Shown: positions 16,894 through 24,874, counted from the stretch's first letter. The stretch: DNA of 64,000 nt from an uncultured delta proteobacterium (GCA_903835685.1 CAILNX010000037.1:62001-126000), one strand, 5' to 3'. Notes: generated from the sequence alone by a model not told the origin. Translations and numbers: made by a program.

Positions 16894-18066
16894 CTAGTCC
16901 TCCCGGTCCTGGCCGACCCGGTCCAGAAAGCCCCGGATGAGCCGGGTCAGGGCCGGGTTGGGCAGCAGAAAGGCGTCGTGGCCCCAGTCGGCCGCGATCT
17001 CGCAGAAGCTCACGTCCAGGCTGTTCTTCTTCATGGCCTTGACCATGGCCTTGGACTGGTAGGTGGGGTAGAGCCAGTCCGAGGTGAAGGAGACCACCAG
17101 GAAGCTGGCCTTGGCCCGGGAAAAGGCCTGGACCAGGGAGCCCGCCCCGTGCTGCTGCTCCAGGTTGTAATAGTCCGCGGCCTTGGTCAGGTACAGAAAG
17201 GAGTTGGCGTCGAAGCGGTCCACGAACTTCTGGCCCTGGTAGCGCAGATAGCTCTCCACCTGGAAGTCGGCCTCGAAATTGAAGGAGATGTCGCTTCTGT
17301 CCTGGAGGCGGCGGTCGAACTTGGTGCGCATGGCCTGGTCCGAGAGATAGGTGATGTGCCCGATCATGCGGGCCACGGACAGGCCGTGGGCCGGGGCCTG
17401 GCCCCCGTAGTAGTCCCCGCCATTCCACAGGGGGTCGGCCATGATGGCCTGGCGGGCCACCTCGTTGAAGGCGATGGCCAGGGCCGAATGCTTGGTGGTG
17501 GTGGCCAGGGGGATGGCCGAGCGGACCATGTCCGGATAGCGCACGGCCCATTCCAGGACCTGCATGCCGCCCACGGACCCGCCGATGACGCAGTGCAGCC
17601 GGGTCACGCCCAGGTGCTCCAGCAGGGCCTTCTGCACCCGGACCATGTCCGCCACCGTGACCACCGGGAAATCCAGGCCGTAGGGCCGTCCCGTGGCCGG
17701 GTTGAGCGAACTCGGACCGGTGGTGCCCATGCACCCGCCGATGACGTTGGAGCAGACCACGAAGAAGCGGTCGGTGTCGATGCCCTTGCCTGGCCCGACC
17801 ATGATGTCCCACCAGCCGGGCTTTAAGTCCTCCCGGGTGTAGTACCCGGCCGCGTGGGAGTCACCGGTCAGGGCGTGGCACAGAAGAATGGCGTTGGACC
17901 GGTCGGCATTCAGGGTCCCGAAGGTCTCGTAGGCCACGCTCACCGGCCCGATGGTCCGGCCGGACTCCACGCCGAGCACGTCCGGGGGCTCGGCAAAGGT
18001 GAAGAAGCGCTTCTCGGTGCGACCCACCGAGGCCCCGGAGTCCGTGTGTTCAGTGTATTCACTCAT
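16894..18066 (-). CDS. metX: homoserine O-acyltransferase MetX
   Basis: A 390-residue alpha/beta hydrolase of the MetX family, which acylates L-homoserine (acetyl-CoA in most members) in the methionine pathway. The nucleophile elbow GGSVGGMQVLEWA places the catalytic Ser at residue 164. The C-terminal segment ASFLVVSFTSDWLYPTY and DWGHDAFLLP contain the Asp and His of the triad. Acetyl versus succinyl donor cannot be read safely. The gene has no recognisable ribosome-binding site: the AT-rich 30 bases upstream lack a purine block. It may be leaderless or translated by coupling to the pirin gene upstream. No SAM riboswitch was seen. metW follows after three bases. Confidence 0.95.
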   Translation of the reverse strand: MSEYTEHTDSGASVGRTEKRFFTFAEPPDVLGVESGRTIGPVSVAYETFGTLNADRSNAILLCHALTGDSHAAGYYTREDLKPGWWDIMVGPGKGIDTDRFFVVCSNVIGGCMGTTGPSSLNPATGRPYGLDFPVVTVADMVRVQKALLEHLGVTRLHCVIGGSVGGMQVLEWAVRYPDMVRSAIPLATTTKHSALAIAFNEVARQAIMADPLWNGGDYYGGQAPAHGLSVARMIGHITYLSDQAMRTKFDRRLQDRSDISFNFEADFQVESYLRYQGQKFVDRFDANSFLYLTKAADYYNLEQQHGAGSLVQAFSRAKASFLVVSFTSDWLYPTYQSKAMVKAMKKNSLDVSFCEIAADWGHDAFLLPNPALTRLIRGFLDRVGQDRED

Positions 18067-18096
18067 GGTATTTTTCGAACTATTTCTCTGAGATAA

Positions 18097-18933
18097 TTAT
18101 TTGACGAAAGTGCCGTCCTCGAATTCCCGGAACGCCGTATACAACTCCTCCTCGGTGTTCATGACAATGGGGCCGCGCCAGGCGATGGGCTCGTTCAAGG
18201 GCTGGCCGGTGACCAGCAGGAACCTAAGGCCCGAGGCCCCGGCCGTGACCGCCAGTTCGTCGCCCGGGCCGAAGAGCACCAGGGTGCGGTCCTCCACGCC
18301 GGTTCCGTCCACGGCGCCTGCCCCGTTTATGGCGTAGAGGAAGGCCGTGACTCCGGGCCGGGTGGGGTGGACGTATTCCACGCCCGGCTGCAGGGAGACG
18401 TCCAGGTATTCCGGCTCGATGACAATGTCCGCTGCCGGGCCGGACTGGCCGTTCGCGGTTCCGGCGATGATCTTGATCCTGACCCCGTGGCCCGCGTCCA
18501 CTTCCGGGATGTCCGCGGCGGTTATGCTCCGGTAGCGGGGGGGCATCATTTTGTGCCGGGCCGGGAGATTGGCCCAGAGCTGGAAGCCGTGCATGGAGCC
18601 GCTGGCGTCGCCCTTGGGCATTTCCTTGTGGACGATCCCGCTTCCGGCGGTCATCCACTGGACGTCCCCGGAGGAGATGACCCCGGAGTTCCCCATGCTG
18701 TCCCCGTGCTCCACATCCCCGCGCAGGACATAGGTGATGGTCTCGATGCCCCGGTGGGGATGCCAGGGAAAGCCCTTCAGGTAGTCGGCCGGGGTGTCCG
18801 AACGGAAATCGTCCAGGAGCAGAAAGGGGTCGAACAGGGAGGCCTCGAAGTATCCGAACACCCGGCGCAGCCGGACCCCGGCCCCTTCGGTGACGATCTC
18901 CCCCTTGAATATCTGTTCAATCTTGCGTCGCAT
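18097..18933 (-). CDS. pirin-family bicupin protein
   Basis: A 278-residue pirin-like double cupin. The first cupin carries the metal ligands in FPWHPHRGIETITYVL and a later His/Glu in the GSGIVHKEMP stretch, so a bound metal is likely. The second cupin (about 170-278) is the less conserved half. Bacterial pirins include quercetinases and regulatory or redox-sensitive proteins, so no specific reaction can be given. It is leftward and separated from metX by 30 AT-rich bases, so it may lead that operon or be a separate unit. Length fits the family. Confidence 0.92.
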   Translation of the reverse strand: MRRKIEQIFKGEIVTEGAGVRLRRVFGYFEASLFDPFLLLDDFRSDTPADYLKGFPWHPHRGIETITYVLRGDVEHGDSMGNSGVISSGDVQWMTAGSGIVHKEMPKGDASGSMHGFQLWANLPARHKMMPPRYRSITAADIPEVDAGHGVRIKIIAGTANGQSGPAADIVIEPEYLDVSLQPGVEYVHPTRPGVTAFLYAINGAGAVDGTGVEDRTLVLFGPGDELAVTAGASGLRFLLVTGQPLNEPIAWRGPIVMNTEEELYTAFREFEDGTFVK

Positions 18934-18970
18934 GTTGTCCTCTCTTCATGAAGGCGTGCGGTTCCAAGGA

Positions 18971-20563
18971 TCAGCGTCTTCCGGTATCCACCTTCATGTC
19001 CGCCGGGGCCGTGGCTCGGACCTGGAGGGTGATCTTGGTCTTCTGCCCGGGTTTGGGCTCGAGCTTCCAGACCAGGAGGTTTTCGTCTTCAGGGGTTGCG
19101 GGCTCGGGTTTGGGCTCGGCCGTGACCGAGATTTCGATGCGCTGGTCCCGGGACAGGGGCCGGGGCGTCTCCACGACGACCGGCACGGCCTGGGCCTTGG
19201 CGCTGACCACTTCGATCTCGTAATCCCAGGCATGGGTCTGCTTCTTGCCGATGACCCCGGCCTCCCCGGACTTCTTGTCCAGGAGCCGCTCCTTGGCCGT
19301 GATGAGCGGGTCCGGCCCGAAGAACAGGGTGGCCTCGCTGCCGGACAGGGCAAAGGGCCGCTTGGCCAGCATGGCCCCGTCCACCAGGAACAGGGCCTGG
19401 GCGGGCGGCAGGTCCACGGGGTCGGGCAGTTTGATCTCGGCCCGCAAAAAGGCCCGGCTGTCCAGGCTGGGCCTGAGCACCCAGGCGAATGTGGCTTTCC
19501 AGGCCGTCTCGGACAGGGTCAGGCGGATTTTCTCCCCGGCCGGGACCTCCCGGCGGCCGAGGTCCCACAGGCCCACGGTCCCGTGCTGGGCAAAGGCCGG
19601 AGCCGGGGCCGGGGCTATGGCGTTGTCCGCCATGGCGCCCACGGCCATCATGGGCGCGGGGGGCCGGGACTTGGCCATTTGCTGGACTTCGGGCCGGGGC
19701 TGGATGATCCATTCGGGCAGGGCGGGCGGCTCGGTGTTCACGGCCCGGGGCAGGGTGGCCAGGGCCACCTCGGCCTGGGCCAGGGCGGCTCCGGTGCTCT
19801 GCCAGATTTCCGCCTCGCTGGAGAAATGCACCAGGCCTTCGGCCGGGCGGGCGTCCAAACGGCTGATGGGCCGCCAGCCGCACCCGGCCAGGCGATAGGA
19901 CCAGGTCAGCTCTGCGGATTTGGCCGGAGTCGGCCCCAGGAACACGGACACGGCCCAGGCCGCGTCCTCGGGTCCGGCCGTGCGGGCCAGCCGGGCCTCC
20001 AGGGCCGCGATTTCCCGGTTCAAATCCTCCATGGACCGGTCCAGGTCGTATTTGTCGTTGGACGTGCGCTCCACGTCCGAGGACAAGGCCTGGGCCAGTT
20101 GCAGGGCCTCGGCCGAGGTGCGGGCCGGGGAGGTCCCGTGGCCCTTCCAGTATTCCAGGCGGGTGTTCGCGGCCGCGACCTTGGCCTCCACCCCGGCCCG
20201 CTTCTTTTTCAGGGCGGCGAGCTGGTCGGACAAAACCTTGCCCAGGCCCTGGCGTACATGGTCCTTGCGTTCCCAGGTGATGTCCGCCACGGTGAATCCC
20301 TTGGGCGGGTTCACGGCCAGGGTGGCCGGATCGGCCTGGATGGGCAGGAGGAGCACGGCCAGGGGCCGGGCCGGATTCCCGGCCAGGGGCAGGGTCTCCC
20401 GCTCGGTCATCTCGGCCGCGTCGGGAAAGAACACCGCCCGCAGGGTCTCGGCCCGGACAGGGACAACGCTCAGCAGAAGGGCCAGCAGCAGGACCAGAAC
20501 GCAGCCCAGGGAGCATGCCAGGGAGCAGACTGGGGCGCAGACCGGGGCGGCGTATCGGGGCAT
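18971..20563 (-). CDS. DUF4139-domain periplasmic protein with N-terminal DUF4140-like region
   Basis: A 530-residue exported protein. A hydrophobic signal segment at about 12-37 ends before AETLRAVFFPDAAEM. An N-terminal DUF4140-like domain is followed by a coiled coil at about 95-190 (LSDQLAALKKKRAGVEAKVA, LEARLA) and a C-terminal DUF4139 beta-rich domain (AELTWSYRLAGCGWRP, VGLWDLGRREVPAGEK, WDYEIEVVSAK). The family is often labelled mucoidy-inhibitor-like, and its molecular function is not known. The first 20 residues (PVCAPVC, SLACSLGC) come from an imperfect tandem repeat in the DNA at about 20505-20555 and may be an over-extended N-terminus. Divergent from bioB. Confidence 0.85.
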   Translation of the reverse strand: MPRYAAPVCAPVCSLACSLGCVLVLLLALLLSVVPVRAETLRAVFFPDAAEMTERETLPLAGNPARPLAVLLLPIQADPATLAVNPPKGFTVADITWERKDHVRQGLGKVLSDQLAALKKKRAGVEAKVAAANTRLEYWKGHGTSPARTSAEALQLAQALSSDVERTSNDKYDLDRSMEDLNREIAALEARLARTAGPEDAAWAVSVFLGPTPAKSAELTWSYRLAGCGWRPISRLDARPAEGLVHFSSEAEIWQSTGAALAQAEVALATLPRAVNTEPPALPEWIIQPRPEVQQMAKSRPPAPMMAVGAMADNAIAPAPAPAFAQHGTVGLWDLGRREVPAGEKIRLTLSETAWKATFAWVLRPSLDSRAFLRAEIKLPDPVDLPPAQALFLVDGAMLAKRPFALSGSEATLFFGPDPLITAKERLLDKKSGEAGVIGKKQTHAWDYEIEVVSAKAQAVPVVVETPRPLSRDQRIEISVTAEPKPEPATPEDENLLVWKLEPKPGQKTKITLQVRATAPADMKVDTGRR

Positions 20564-20590
20564 GGGGCCTCCGGGGTTGGGGATTTGTGG

Positions 20591-20614
20591 CCTCGGCCAG
20601 GCCAGGGGCCGAGG
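20591..20614. repeat. inverted repeat between the DUF4139 and bioB genes
   Basis: A perfect 8-bp-arm inverted repeat, CCTCGGCC and GGCCGAGG with an 8-base spacer, lies in the 137-base divergent region. It is not a BirA biotin operator (no AT-rich dyad of that type was seen) and has no T-tract. It could be an operator or a transcript hairpin, but chance is plausible in this GC-rich sequence. Confidence 0.3.
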
Positions 20615-20700
20615 GGCATTGCCTTCCTGGACCGAAATTGCTACCTGCCCGGCGGGGCAAGACTCATGTGAGCATAATGCCCGGCAAGGGGGATGGCAAG

Positions 20701-21666
20701 ATGGACGTACGCTGGGCGCTTGAACAGATTCTGGACGGGCGCGAACTCACCGGGGACGAGGCCCGGCCGCTTCTGGACTGGCCCCTGGACCGCATCGCGG
20801 AGCTGGCCCGGGCCGCGCTGGTTCTCAAGGAGCGCCGTTTTCCCGGCCGGGTCCAGTTCTGCGCCATCGTCAACGCCAAGAGCGGAACCTGTTCCGAGGA
20901 CTGCGCCTTTTGCGCCCAGTCCGCTCATTACCAAACCAACAGCCCGGAATATCCCTTGCTGGACGAGGAGCGGGTCCTGGACGCGGCCCTGCGCATGAAG
21001 CGGGCCGGGGCGCGGCGCTTCTCCATTGTCACCAGCGGCAAGGGCCTGGGGGCCGAGGACCTGAGCCGGGTGGCCCATATGGTCAAGGCCATCCGGGACC
21101 TGGACCTCATTCCCGACGCCTCCCTGGGCGTCCTGGACCTGGACCAGCTCATCGCCCTGCGCCAGGCGGGCCTGGCCGGGTACCACCACAATCTGGAGAC
21201 GGCCCGGTCCTTTTTTCTCCAGGTATGCACCACCCATGATTACGAGGAGGACGTGGCCGTGGTCCAGGCCGCGCGCGAGGCCGGGCTGTACGTCTGCTCC
21301 GGGGGCATTTTCGGGCTGGGGGAGAGCTGGGAGCAGCGCCTGGAACTGGCCCTGACCCTGCGGAGCTTAAGCGTGGACTCCGTGCCCATCAATTTCCTGG
21401 CGCCCATCCCGGGCACGCCCTGCGCCGACCGGCCGCCTTTGAGTCCCGAGGAGGCCCTGAAGATCGTGGCCCTGTACCGCTTCATCCTCCCCCGGGCGCA
21501 CATCCGCATCTGTGGGGGCCGGGAACGGGTCTTCGGGCCGCGCAAGGCCGAACTCCTGGAGTCCGGGGCCAGCGGGATTATGGTCGGCGACTACCTGACC
21601 ACCAAGGGCTCCTCCCTGGAGTCCGATCAGGAGGACCTGCGGGTCCTGGGCCTGGCCCTGTCCTGA
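20701..21666 (+). CDS. bioB: biotin synthase
   Basis: A 321-residue radical SAM enzyme that inserts sulfur into dethiobiotin. The cluster motif CSEDCAFC places the [4Fe-4S] cysteines at about 64, 68 and 71. Typical BioB blocks follow (RFSIVTSGKGLG, YHHNLETARSFF, CSGGIFGLGESWEQR, INFLAPIPGTP, RICGGRERVFGPRKAELLESGA). Start ATG 20701 is set by an AAGGGGGA block at 20686-20693. An in-frame ATG at 20677 is possible and would add eight residues. The usual second-cluster Cys/Arg ligands are in place as far as can be read. No other bio gene is adjacent. Confidence 0.97.
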   Translation: MDVRWALEQILDGRELTGDEARPLLDWPLDRIAELARAALVLKERRFPGRVQFCAIVNAKSGTCSEDCAFCAQSAHYQTNSPEYPLLDEERVLDAALRMKRAGARRFSIVTSGKGLGAEDLSRVAHMVKAIRDLDLIPDASLGVLDLDQLIALRQAGLAGYHHNLETARSFFLQVCTTHDYEEDVAVVQAAREAGLYVCSGGIFGLGESWEQRLELALTLRSLSVDSVPINFLAPIPGTPCADRPPLSPEEALKIVALYRFILPRAHIRICGGRERVFGPRKAELLESGASGIMVGDYLTTKGSSLESDQEDLRVLGLALS

Positions 21667-21682
21667 ACAACCCTGAGCCCTT

Positions 21683-21744
21683 GTGCAACCCCGGCCGAGC
21701 GAACGTGCAAAGACCTGCGCGTATTGTGTGCAACTTGCTGCACA
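21683..21744 (+). promoter_or_regulatory. phased GTGCAA half-sites and dyad upstream of the sigma-54 promoter
   Basis: GTGCAA occurs at 21683, 21705 and 21728, spaced 22 and 23 bases (about two helical turns). The last copy is part of an inverted repeat TGTGCA-6-TGCACA at 21727-21744. The cluster ends about 50 bases before the sigma-54 promoter, a normal place for enhancer sites of an NtrC-type activator. This is my pattern reading; no known operator is claimed. Confidence 0.55.
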
Positions 21745-21794
21745 TGCGGCGGTCGTTTGAAGTGTATCTCACTGATTATATTTAATGTTTGTGT

Positions 21795-21810
21795 TGGCAC
21801 GGCCATTGCT
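21795..21810 (+). promoter_or_regulatory. sigma-54 promoter of the ZraP-like gene
   Basis: TGGCAC-5-TTGCT matches the -24/-12 consensus exactly, with GG at 21796-21797 and GC at 21808-21809. Transcription should start near 21821, about 46 bases before the ATG at 21867. Sigma-54 promoters need an activator ATPase, which is consistent with the upstream repeats at 21683-21744. Confidence 0.85.
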
Positions 21811-21866
21811 AATCTTTGGGGCAATGGCGCATTCGCCTCACCCAAAATTTTTTTCAAGGAGTACTT

Positions 21867-22493
21867 ATGAGCGGTTTGATTCAGAAAAGCGTCCCGGCCC
21901 TGGCCCTGATTCTGGCTTTGAGTGGTGCGGCTTATGCCGCCGATGCCCCGGCCAAGGCCGACGCCCCGGCGGCCATGGCCCCCATGGCCGGACAGGGCAT
22001 GATGATGGGGCACATGCAGGGGCTGACTCCTGAGAAACAGGAATTGGCCAAGACCATCATGCAGGAGCACAAGGAAAAGGTCTTCCCCCTGCGCCAGGAA
22101 CTTTACGCCGACAACGCCGAGCTTGAGGCCCTGCTGTCCAAGGGCGACGCCGACCCGGCCAAGGTCAAGGCCGTGAATGACAAGATCGCCGGGGCCAACG
22201 CCAAGATCGCCGAAGAGTACGCCGCGTTCCGCCAGCGTTTGTTCAAGGAAGTCGGCCTGCGCCAGGCTCCTCATGGCATGGGCATGATGGGCGGCGGCAT
22301 GATGGGCGAGGGCGGCTGCCCCATGATGCAGAACATGATGGGCGGCAAGGGCATGGGCGGCAAGGGCGGCATGGGCATGATGGGTGGCATGGGCGGCATG
22401 GGCGGAATGGACATGTCCGGTCAGGCCAAGACCCCGGCCAAGGGCGCCAAGCCGGCCAAGATGGCCAAGATGCCGGGCATGGACAACCAGTAA
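21867..22493 (+). CDS. ZraP/Spy-like periplasmic metal- or stress-responsive protein
   Basis: A 208-residue secreted protein. A signal peptide (LIQKSVPALALILALSGAAY-A) is followed by a short Ala/Pro/Met stretch and an alpha-helical core (LTPEKQELAKTIMQEHKEKV, then FPLRQELYADNAELEALLSK) of the Spy/CpxP/ZraP LTxxQ type. A C-terminal Met/Gly-rich tail is built of GMGGM-like repeats with one Cys. Such tails can bind Cu or Zn. ZraP-type proteins chaperone and buffer zinc in the periplasm and, in enterobacteria, are made from a sigma-54 promoter under ZraR; the promoter here matches that pattern. The start ATG 21867 has AAGGAG five bases upstream. An upstream in-frame start at 21816 would place 17 unlike residues before the signal peptide and precede the predicted transcript start. 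Confidence 0.85.
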   Translation: MSGLIQKSVPALALILALSGAAYAADAPAKADAPAAMAPMAGQGMMMGHMQGLTPEKQELAKTIMQEHKEKVFPLRQELYADNAELEALLSKGDADPAKVKAVNDKIAGANAKIAEEYAAFRQRLFKEVGLRQAPHGMGMMGGGMMGEGGCPMMQNMMGGKGMGGKGGMGMMGGMGGMGGMDMSGQAKTPAKGAKPAKMAKMPGMDNQ

Positions 22494-22520
22494 TCCCCGG
22501 ATTTTTTCACGCCGAGAACA

Positions 22521-22555
22521 GGCGGGAAAGGCTGAACGGCCTTTCCCGCCTTTTT
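22521..22555 (+). terminator. rho-independent terminator of the ZraP-like gene
   Basis: Perfect 12-bp arms (GGCGGGAAAGGC at 22521-22532 and its complement at 22539-22550) with a 6-base loop are followed directly by TTTTT. It lies 28 bases after the stop codon. Confidence 0.93.
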
Positions 22556-22747
22556 CGTTTCCAAGGATTCTGAAAAGAATGGCATGGAGGAAAAAGGCTG
22601 AGAGGAAGGAGGAGGGAGAATTGTTTGCGGATCGAATGCGGTGGTTACGGCTCGGTGTTGTTTCTCGTTTCAGATGAAACGCCGATCTCGTTTATTTAAT
22701 TATTCTTTTTTGTTCTTTTTCTTGTCTGGTTCTATCGTGTCAACTCG
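22556..22747. other. AT-rich intergenic stretch without a supported gene
   Basis: The left part is purine-rich (about 22570-22622) and the right part is a T-rich tract (about 22688-22735). A 32-codon frame from ATG 22579 exists but lacks a convincing ribosome-binding site and follows a terminator. I see no tRNA or clear promoter here. It separates the ZraP-like gene from the leftward MauE gene that ends at 22748. Confidence 0.5.
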
Positions 22748-23203
22748 CTACGAGTGGTGATGATGCCCGGCCCGGGTTTCTCTCCAGAAAACGAAAGCAG
22801 CCAGGGCCAGGAGGACGGCGTCCCGGGCCAGGGCCAGGCCCAGGCCGTGGCCCGCGCCCGCAGCGGTCCCGAAACAGCCGCAGTCCACATTCAGCCCCCG
22901 GGCCAGGTTCAGGCCCAGGGCGGACATGAAGACCAGGAGCAGGAGACCCAGGGTCAGGGACGCGCCCCGGGTGAGGCTCCCGGCGCAGAGAAACAGGCCG
23001 CACACGGCCTCGATCCAGGGCAGGACCAGGGCCAGGCCCGGGACCAGAACCTCGGGGATCAAGTGGTAGTTGTCCACCAGACGGGCGAATCCTTCCGGGT
23101 GGACGATCTTGTCCAGGCTGGCCAGCAGGAAGACCAGGCCCAGGGCCAGACGGGCCGCGCGGTCCAATCGGGGCGCGCGAAGGTCTCTTTCCTTGTTCTT
23201 CAT
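22748..23203 (-). CDS. MauE/DoxX-type membrane protein
   Basis: A 151-residue polytopic membrane protein with four hydrophobic segments (ALGLVFLLASLDKIVHP, VPGLALVLPWIEAVCGLFL, LTLGLLLLVFMSALGLNLA, DAVLLALAAFVFW) and the MauE signature DCGCFG after the third. MauE/DoxX-family proteins support disulfide or cofactor chemistry in the periplasm in several systems. The DCGCFG cysteines are the likely redox or metal site, and a C-terminal HHHHS tail may add metal binding. The start is fixed by an ATGA overlap with the rhodanese gene stop (ATG 23203). The pair probably functions together; a role in sulfur or thiol transfer is inferred from the neighbour. Confidence 0.85.
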   Translation of the reverse strand: MKNKERDLRAPRLDRAARLALGLVFLLASLDKIVHPEGFARLVDNYHLIPEVLVPGLALVLPWIEAVCGLFLCAGSLTRGASLTLGLLLLVFMSALGLNLARGLNVDCGCFGTAAGAGHGLGLALARDAVLLALAAFVFWRETRAGHHHHS

Positions 23204-23697
23204 GGCTTGAACTCCAACGGCCCTCCGGCCTTGAGCCAGCCGTCCAGGCCCTCGGACAGGAGCCGCACCTCGGTCAGGCCCAGGCCTTGCAGCCGCTCGG
23301 CCATGGCCCGGCTCAGTTCGCAGCCCAGGCCGTCGCAATAGACCACCAGAGGCCTATCCGTGGGCAGGGCCGTGGCCCGGGCGGCCAGGTCCGGGTCCGT
23401 GAGTCCGGGGCCGAAGTTGAGCGCCCCGGGAATGGCCCCTTCCTTGAAGGTGGCCGGGTCCCGGGCGTCGATGAACTGGGCCTGGCCCGAGGCCAGCAGG
23501 GCCTTGGCCTCCTCGGGCGAGAGCTGCAAAAGCCCCTGGGCCTTGGCCAGGGCGGCCCGGATGGGGGCCAGGCCCTGGGTCAGGGGCAGAGGGGCCGGGC
23601 GCAGGGCATTGAAGGCCAGGGCCAGGAGCAGGGCCAGGACCAAAAGGGTCAGGCCCTGAAGGGGCAGCTTGGGATGATGCAAATGGTGTCGGCTCAT
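23200..23697 (-). CDS. membrane-anchored rhodanese-like sulfurtransferase
   Basis: A 165-residue protein with one N-terminal membrane helix (LTLLVLALLLALAFNAL) and a single rhodanese domain. The active-site loop YCDGLGCELS carries the catalytic Cys at its first position and an additional Cys four residues on. The usual DARDPATFKEGAIPGALN and GLDGWLKAGGPLE blocks are present. Single-domain rhodaneses move sulfane sulfur to acceptors such as cyanide or thiols. The helix would anchor it with the domain in the periplasm. Its stop overlaps the MauE start by four bases, so the two are one operon. The extra loop Cys is unusual and may form a disulfide with the catalytic one. Confidence 0.9.
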   Translation of the reverse strand: MSRHHLHHPKLPLQGLTLLVLALLLALAFNALRPAPLPLTQGLAPIRAALAKAQGLLQLSPEEAKALLASGQAQFIDARDPATFKEGAIPGALNFGPGLTDPDLAARATALPTDRPLVVYCDGLGCELSRAMAERLQGLGLTEVRLLSEGLDGWLKAGGPLEFKP

Positions 23698-23925
23698 GGG
23701 TGAATATTCCGTGCAAGGATGCAGTCCTATCCTGGTCCTTTCTAGGGGGTCGGCCGTCCGGCGTCAATGCGTCCCTCCGGGCCGTCCGCAAAATGGCCGG
23801 ACGCAACCGCGTATCCGGCTCTCACCGCAGGGTATTTCCTCAAGTTTCGACCCGGTGGCCAGGACCGGTCCATGTATATGTTTGCCCTCTTGTGATTTTT
23901 CCATGGTTTGCGTATGGGACAGCCC

Positions 23926-24777
23926 ATGAACGCTAAAGATTTCACCACCACGGTCAAAAACATTGATCCGGAGGAGGCCAGGGCGGTTCTCGCCAGGACC
24001 CGGGCTGCGGAAATCATGGTTCTGGATGTCCGGCAGGGATGGGAATACGAGGAGTTCCATCTCCCCGGGGCCAAGCTCATGCCCCTGCCCGACCTTCCCG
24101 ACCGGCTCGGCGAGTTGGACAAGGACATGGCCCTGATCGTGTACTGCCAGGCCGGGGTGCGCAGCATGGCCGCCTCCCGGATATTGGCCGGACACGGGTT
24201 CACCGACGTGTACAATCTCGTGGGCGGGGCCATGGCCTGGCGCGGGGATACGGCCCATGGCCCCCAGGAGCAGGGCATGAGCGGGATCACCGGCCTGGAG
24301 ACCCCCGAAGAGTTTTTGCGCATTGCCCTGGGCATGGAGCTGGCCCTCATGCGGTTCTATCAGCAGGCCTCGGCCGCCTCCCAAGACCCCAAGGTCCAGG
24401 AGACCCTGACCACGCTGGTGGGCATGGAGGGCAAGCACGCGGACGCGGTCTTCGCCCTGTACCAGAAGACGGCCGCAACCCCCCTGGACCGCGCCAGCCT
24501 GGAGACCCAGGTCCCGGCCGAGGCCGTGGAGGGCGGGGTCGGGCCGCAGGCCTTGGCCGAGGCCCATGGGGATGTCTATGACGCGCTTTTGTCCACCCCG
24601 CACGGGGTGGTGCAGGTGGCCATGATGGTGGAGGCCCAGGCCATGGACCTTTTCTTGCGGTGCTCCTATTTGGCGGAGTCCAAGGAGACCCGACGGGTCC
24701 TGCACACCCTGGCCCAGGAGGAGAAGTCCCACCTGAAGGTCTTGGGACGGCTCATGGAGACCCGGCCGGCGCGGTAG
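23926..24777 (+). CDS. rhodanese-ferritin-like (rubrerythrin-type) fusion protein
   Basis: A 283-residue two-domain protein. Residues about 8-105 are a rhodanese domain (LDVRQGWEYEEFHLPGAKLM, active loop YCQAGVRSMAAS with the catalytic Cys, VGGAMAWRGD). Residues about 120-280 form a four-helix ferritin-like domain with the expected carboxylate/His pairs GMELALMRFY, GMEGKHADAV, MVEAQAMDLF and AQEEKSHLKVL, so a di-iron site is probable. Rubrerythrin-type domains reduce peroxide or handle iron, and rhodanese domains transfer sulfur. The fusion suggests sulfane-sulfur or oxidative-stress chemistry in an anaerobe. Start ATG 23926 is used (GGGA at 23916-23919). No membrane segment, so cytoplasmic. 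Confidence 0.88.
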   Translation: MNAKDFTTTVKNIDPEEARAVLARTRAAEIMVLDVRQGWEYEEFHLPGAKLMPLPDLPDRLGELDKDMALIVYCQAGVRSMAASRILAGHGFTDVYNLVGGAMAWRGDTAHGPQEQGMSGITGLETPEEFLRIALGMELALMRFYQQASAASQDPKVQETLTTLVGMEGKHADAVFALYQKTAATPLDRASLETQVPAEAVEGGVGPQALAEAHGDVYDALLSTPHGVVQVAMMVEAQAMDLFLRCSYLAESKETRRVLHTLAQEEKSHLKVLGRLMETRPAR

Positions 24778-24874
24778 GCCGATGTCCGGGGGGGCCGACC
24801 CTGATCCGGCCTGGCCGGACGTATTCCCGCAGTCCCGAAACTCGGCTGCAAGTCCGAAAGAGGCAGAACCAGGC

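Noticed and set aside
18067-18096. A SAM or SAH riboswitch before metX.
   Set aside because: The gap is only 30 bases and has no stem structure.
20515-20700. A longer BioB start reaching into the DUF4139 gene region.
   Set aside because: The added residues are Gly/Arg-rich with no similarity, while ATG 20701 has a good ribosome-binding site.
22556-22700. A 32-codon small open frame after the ZraP-like terminator.
   Set aside because: No convincing ribosome-binding site, no homology recognised, and it lies downstream of a strong terminator.
22740-22760. A hairpin at the end of the MauE-type gene (ACTCG-TAG-CGAGT) as a terminator.
   Set aside because: Only 5-bp arms, the stop codon is the loop, and no T-tract follows on the coding strand.
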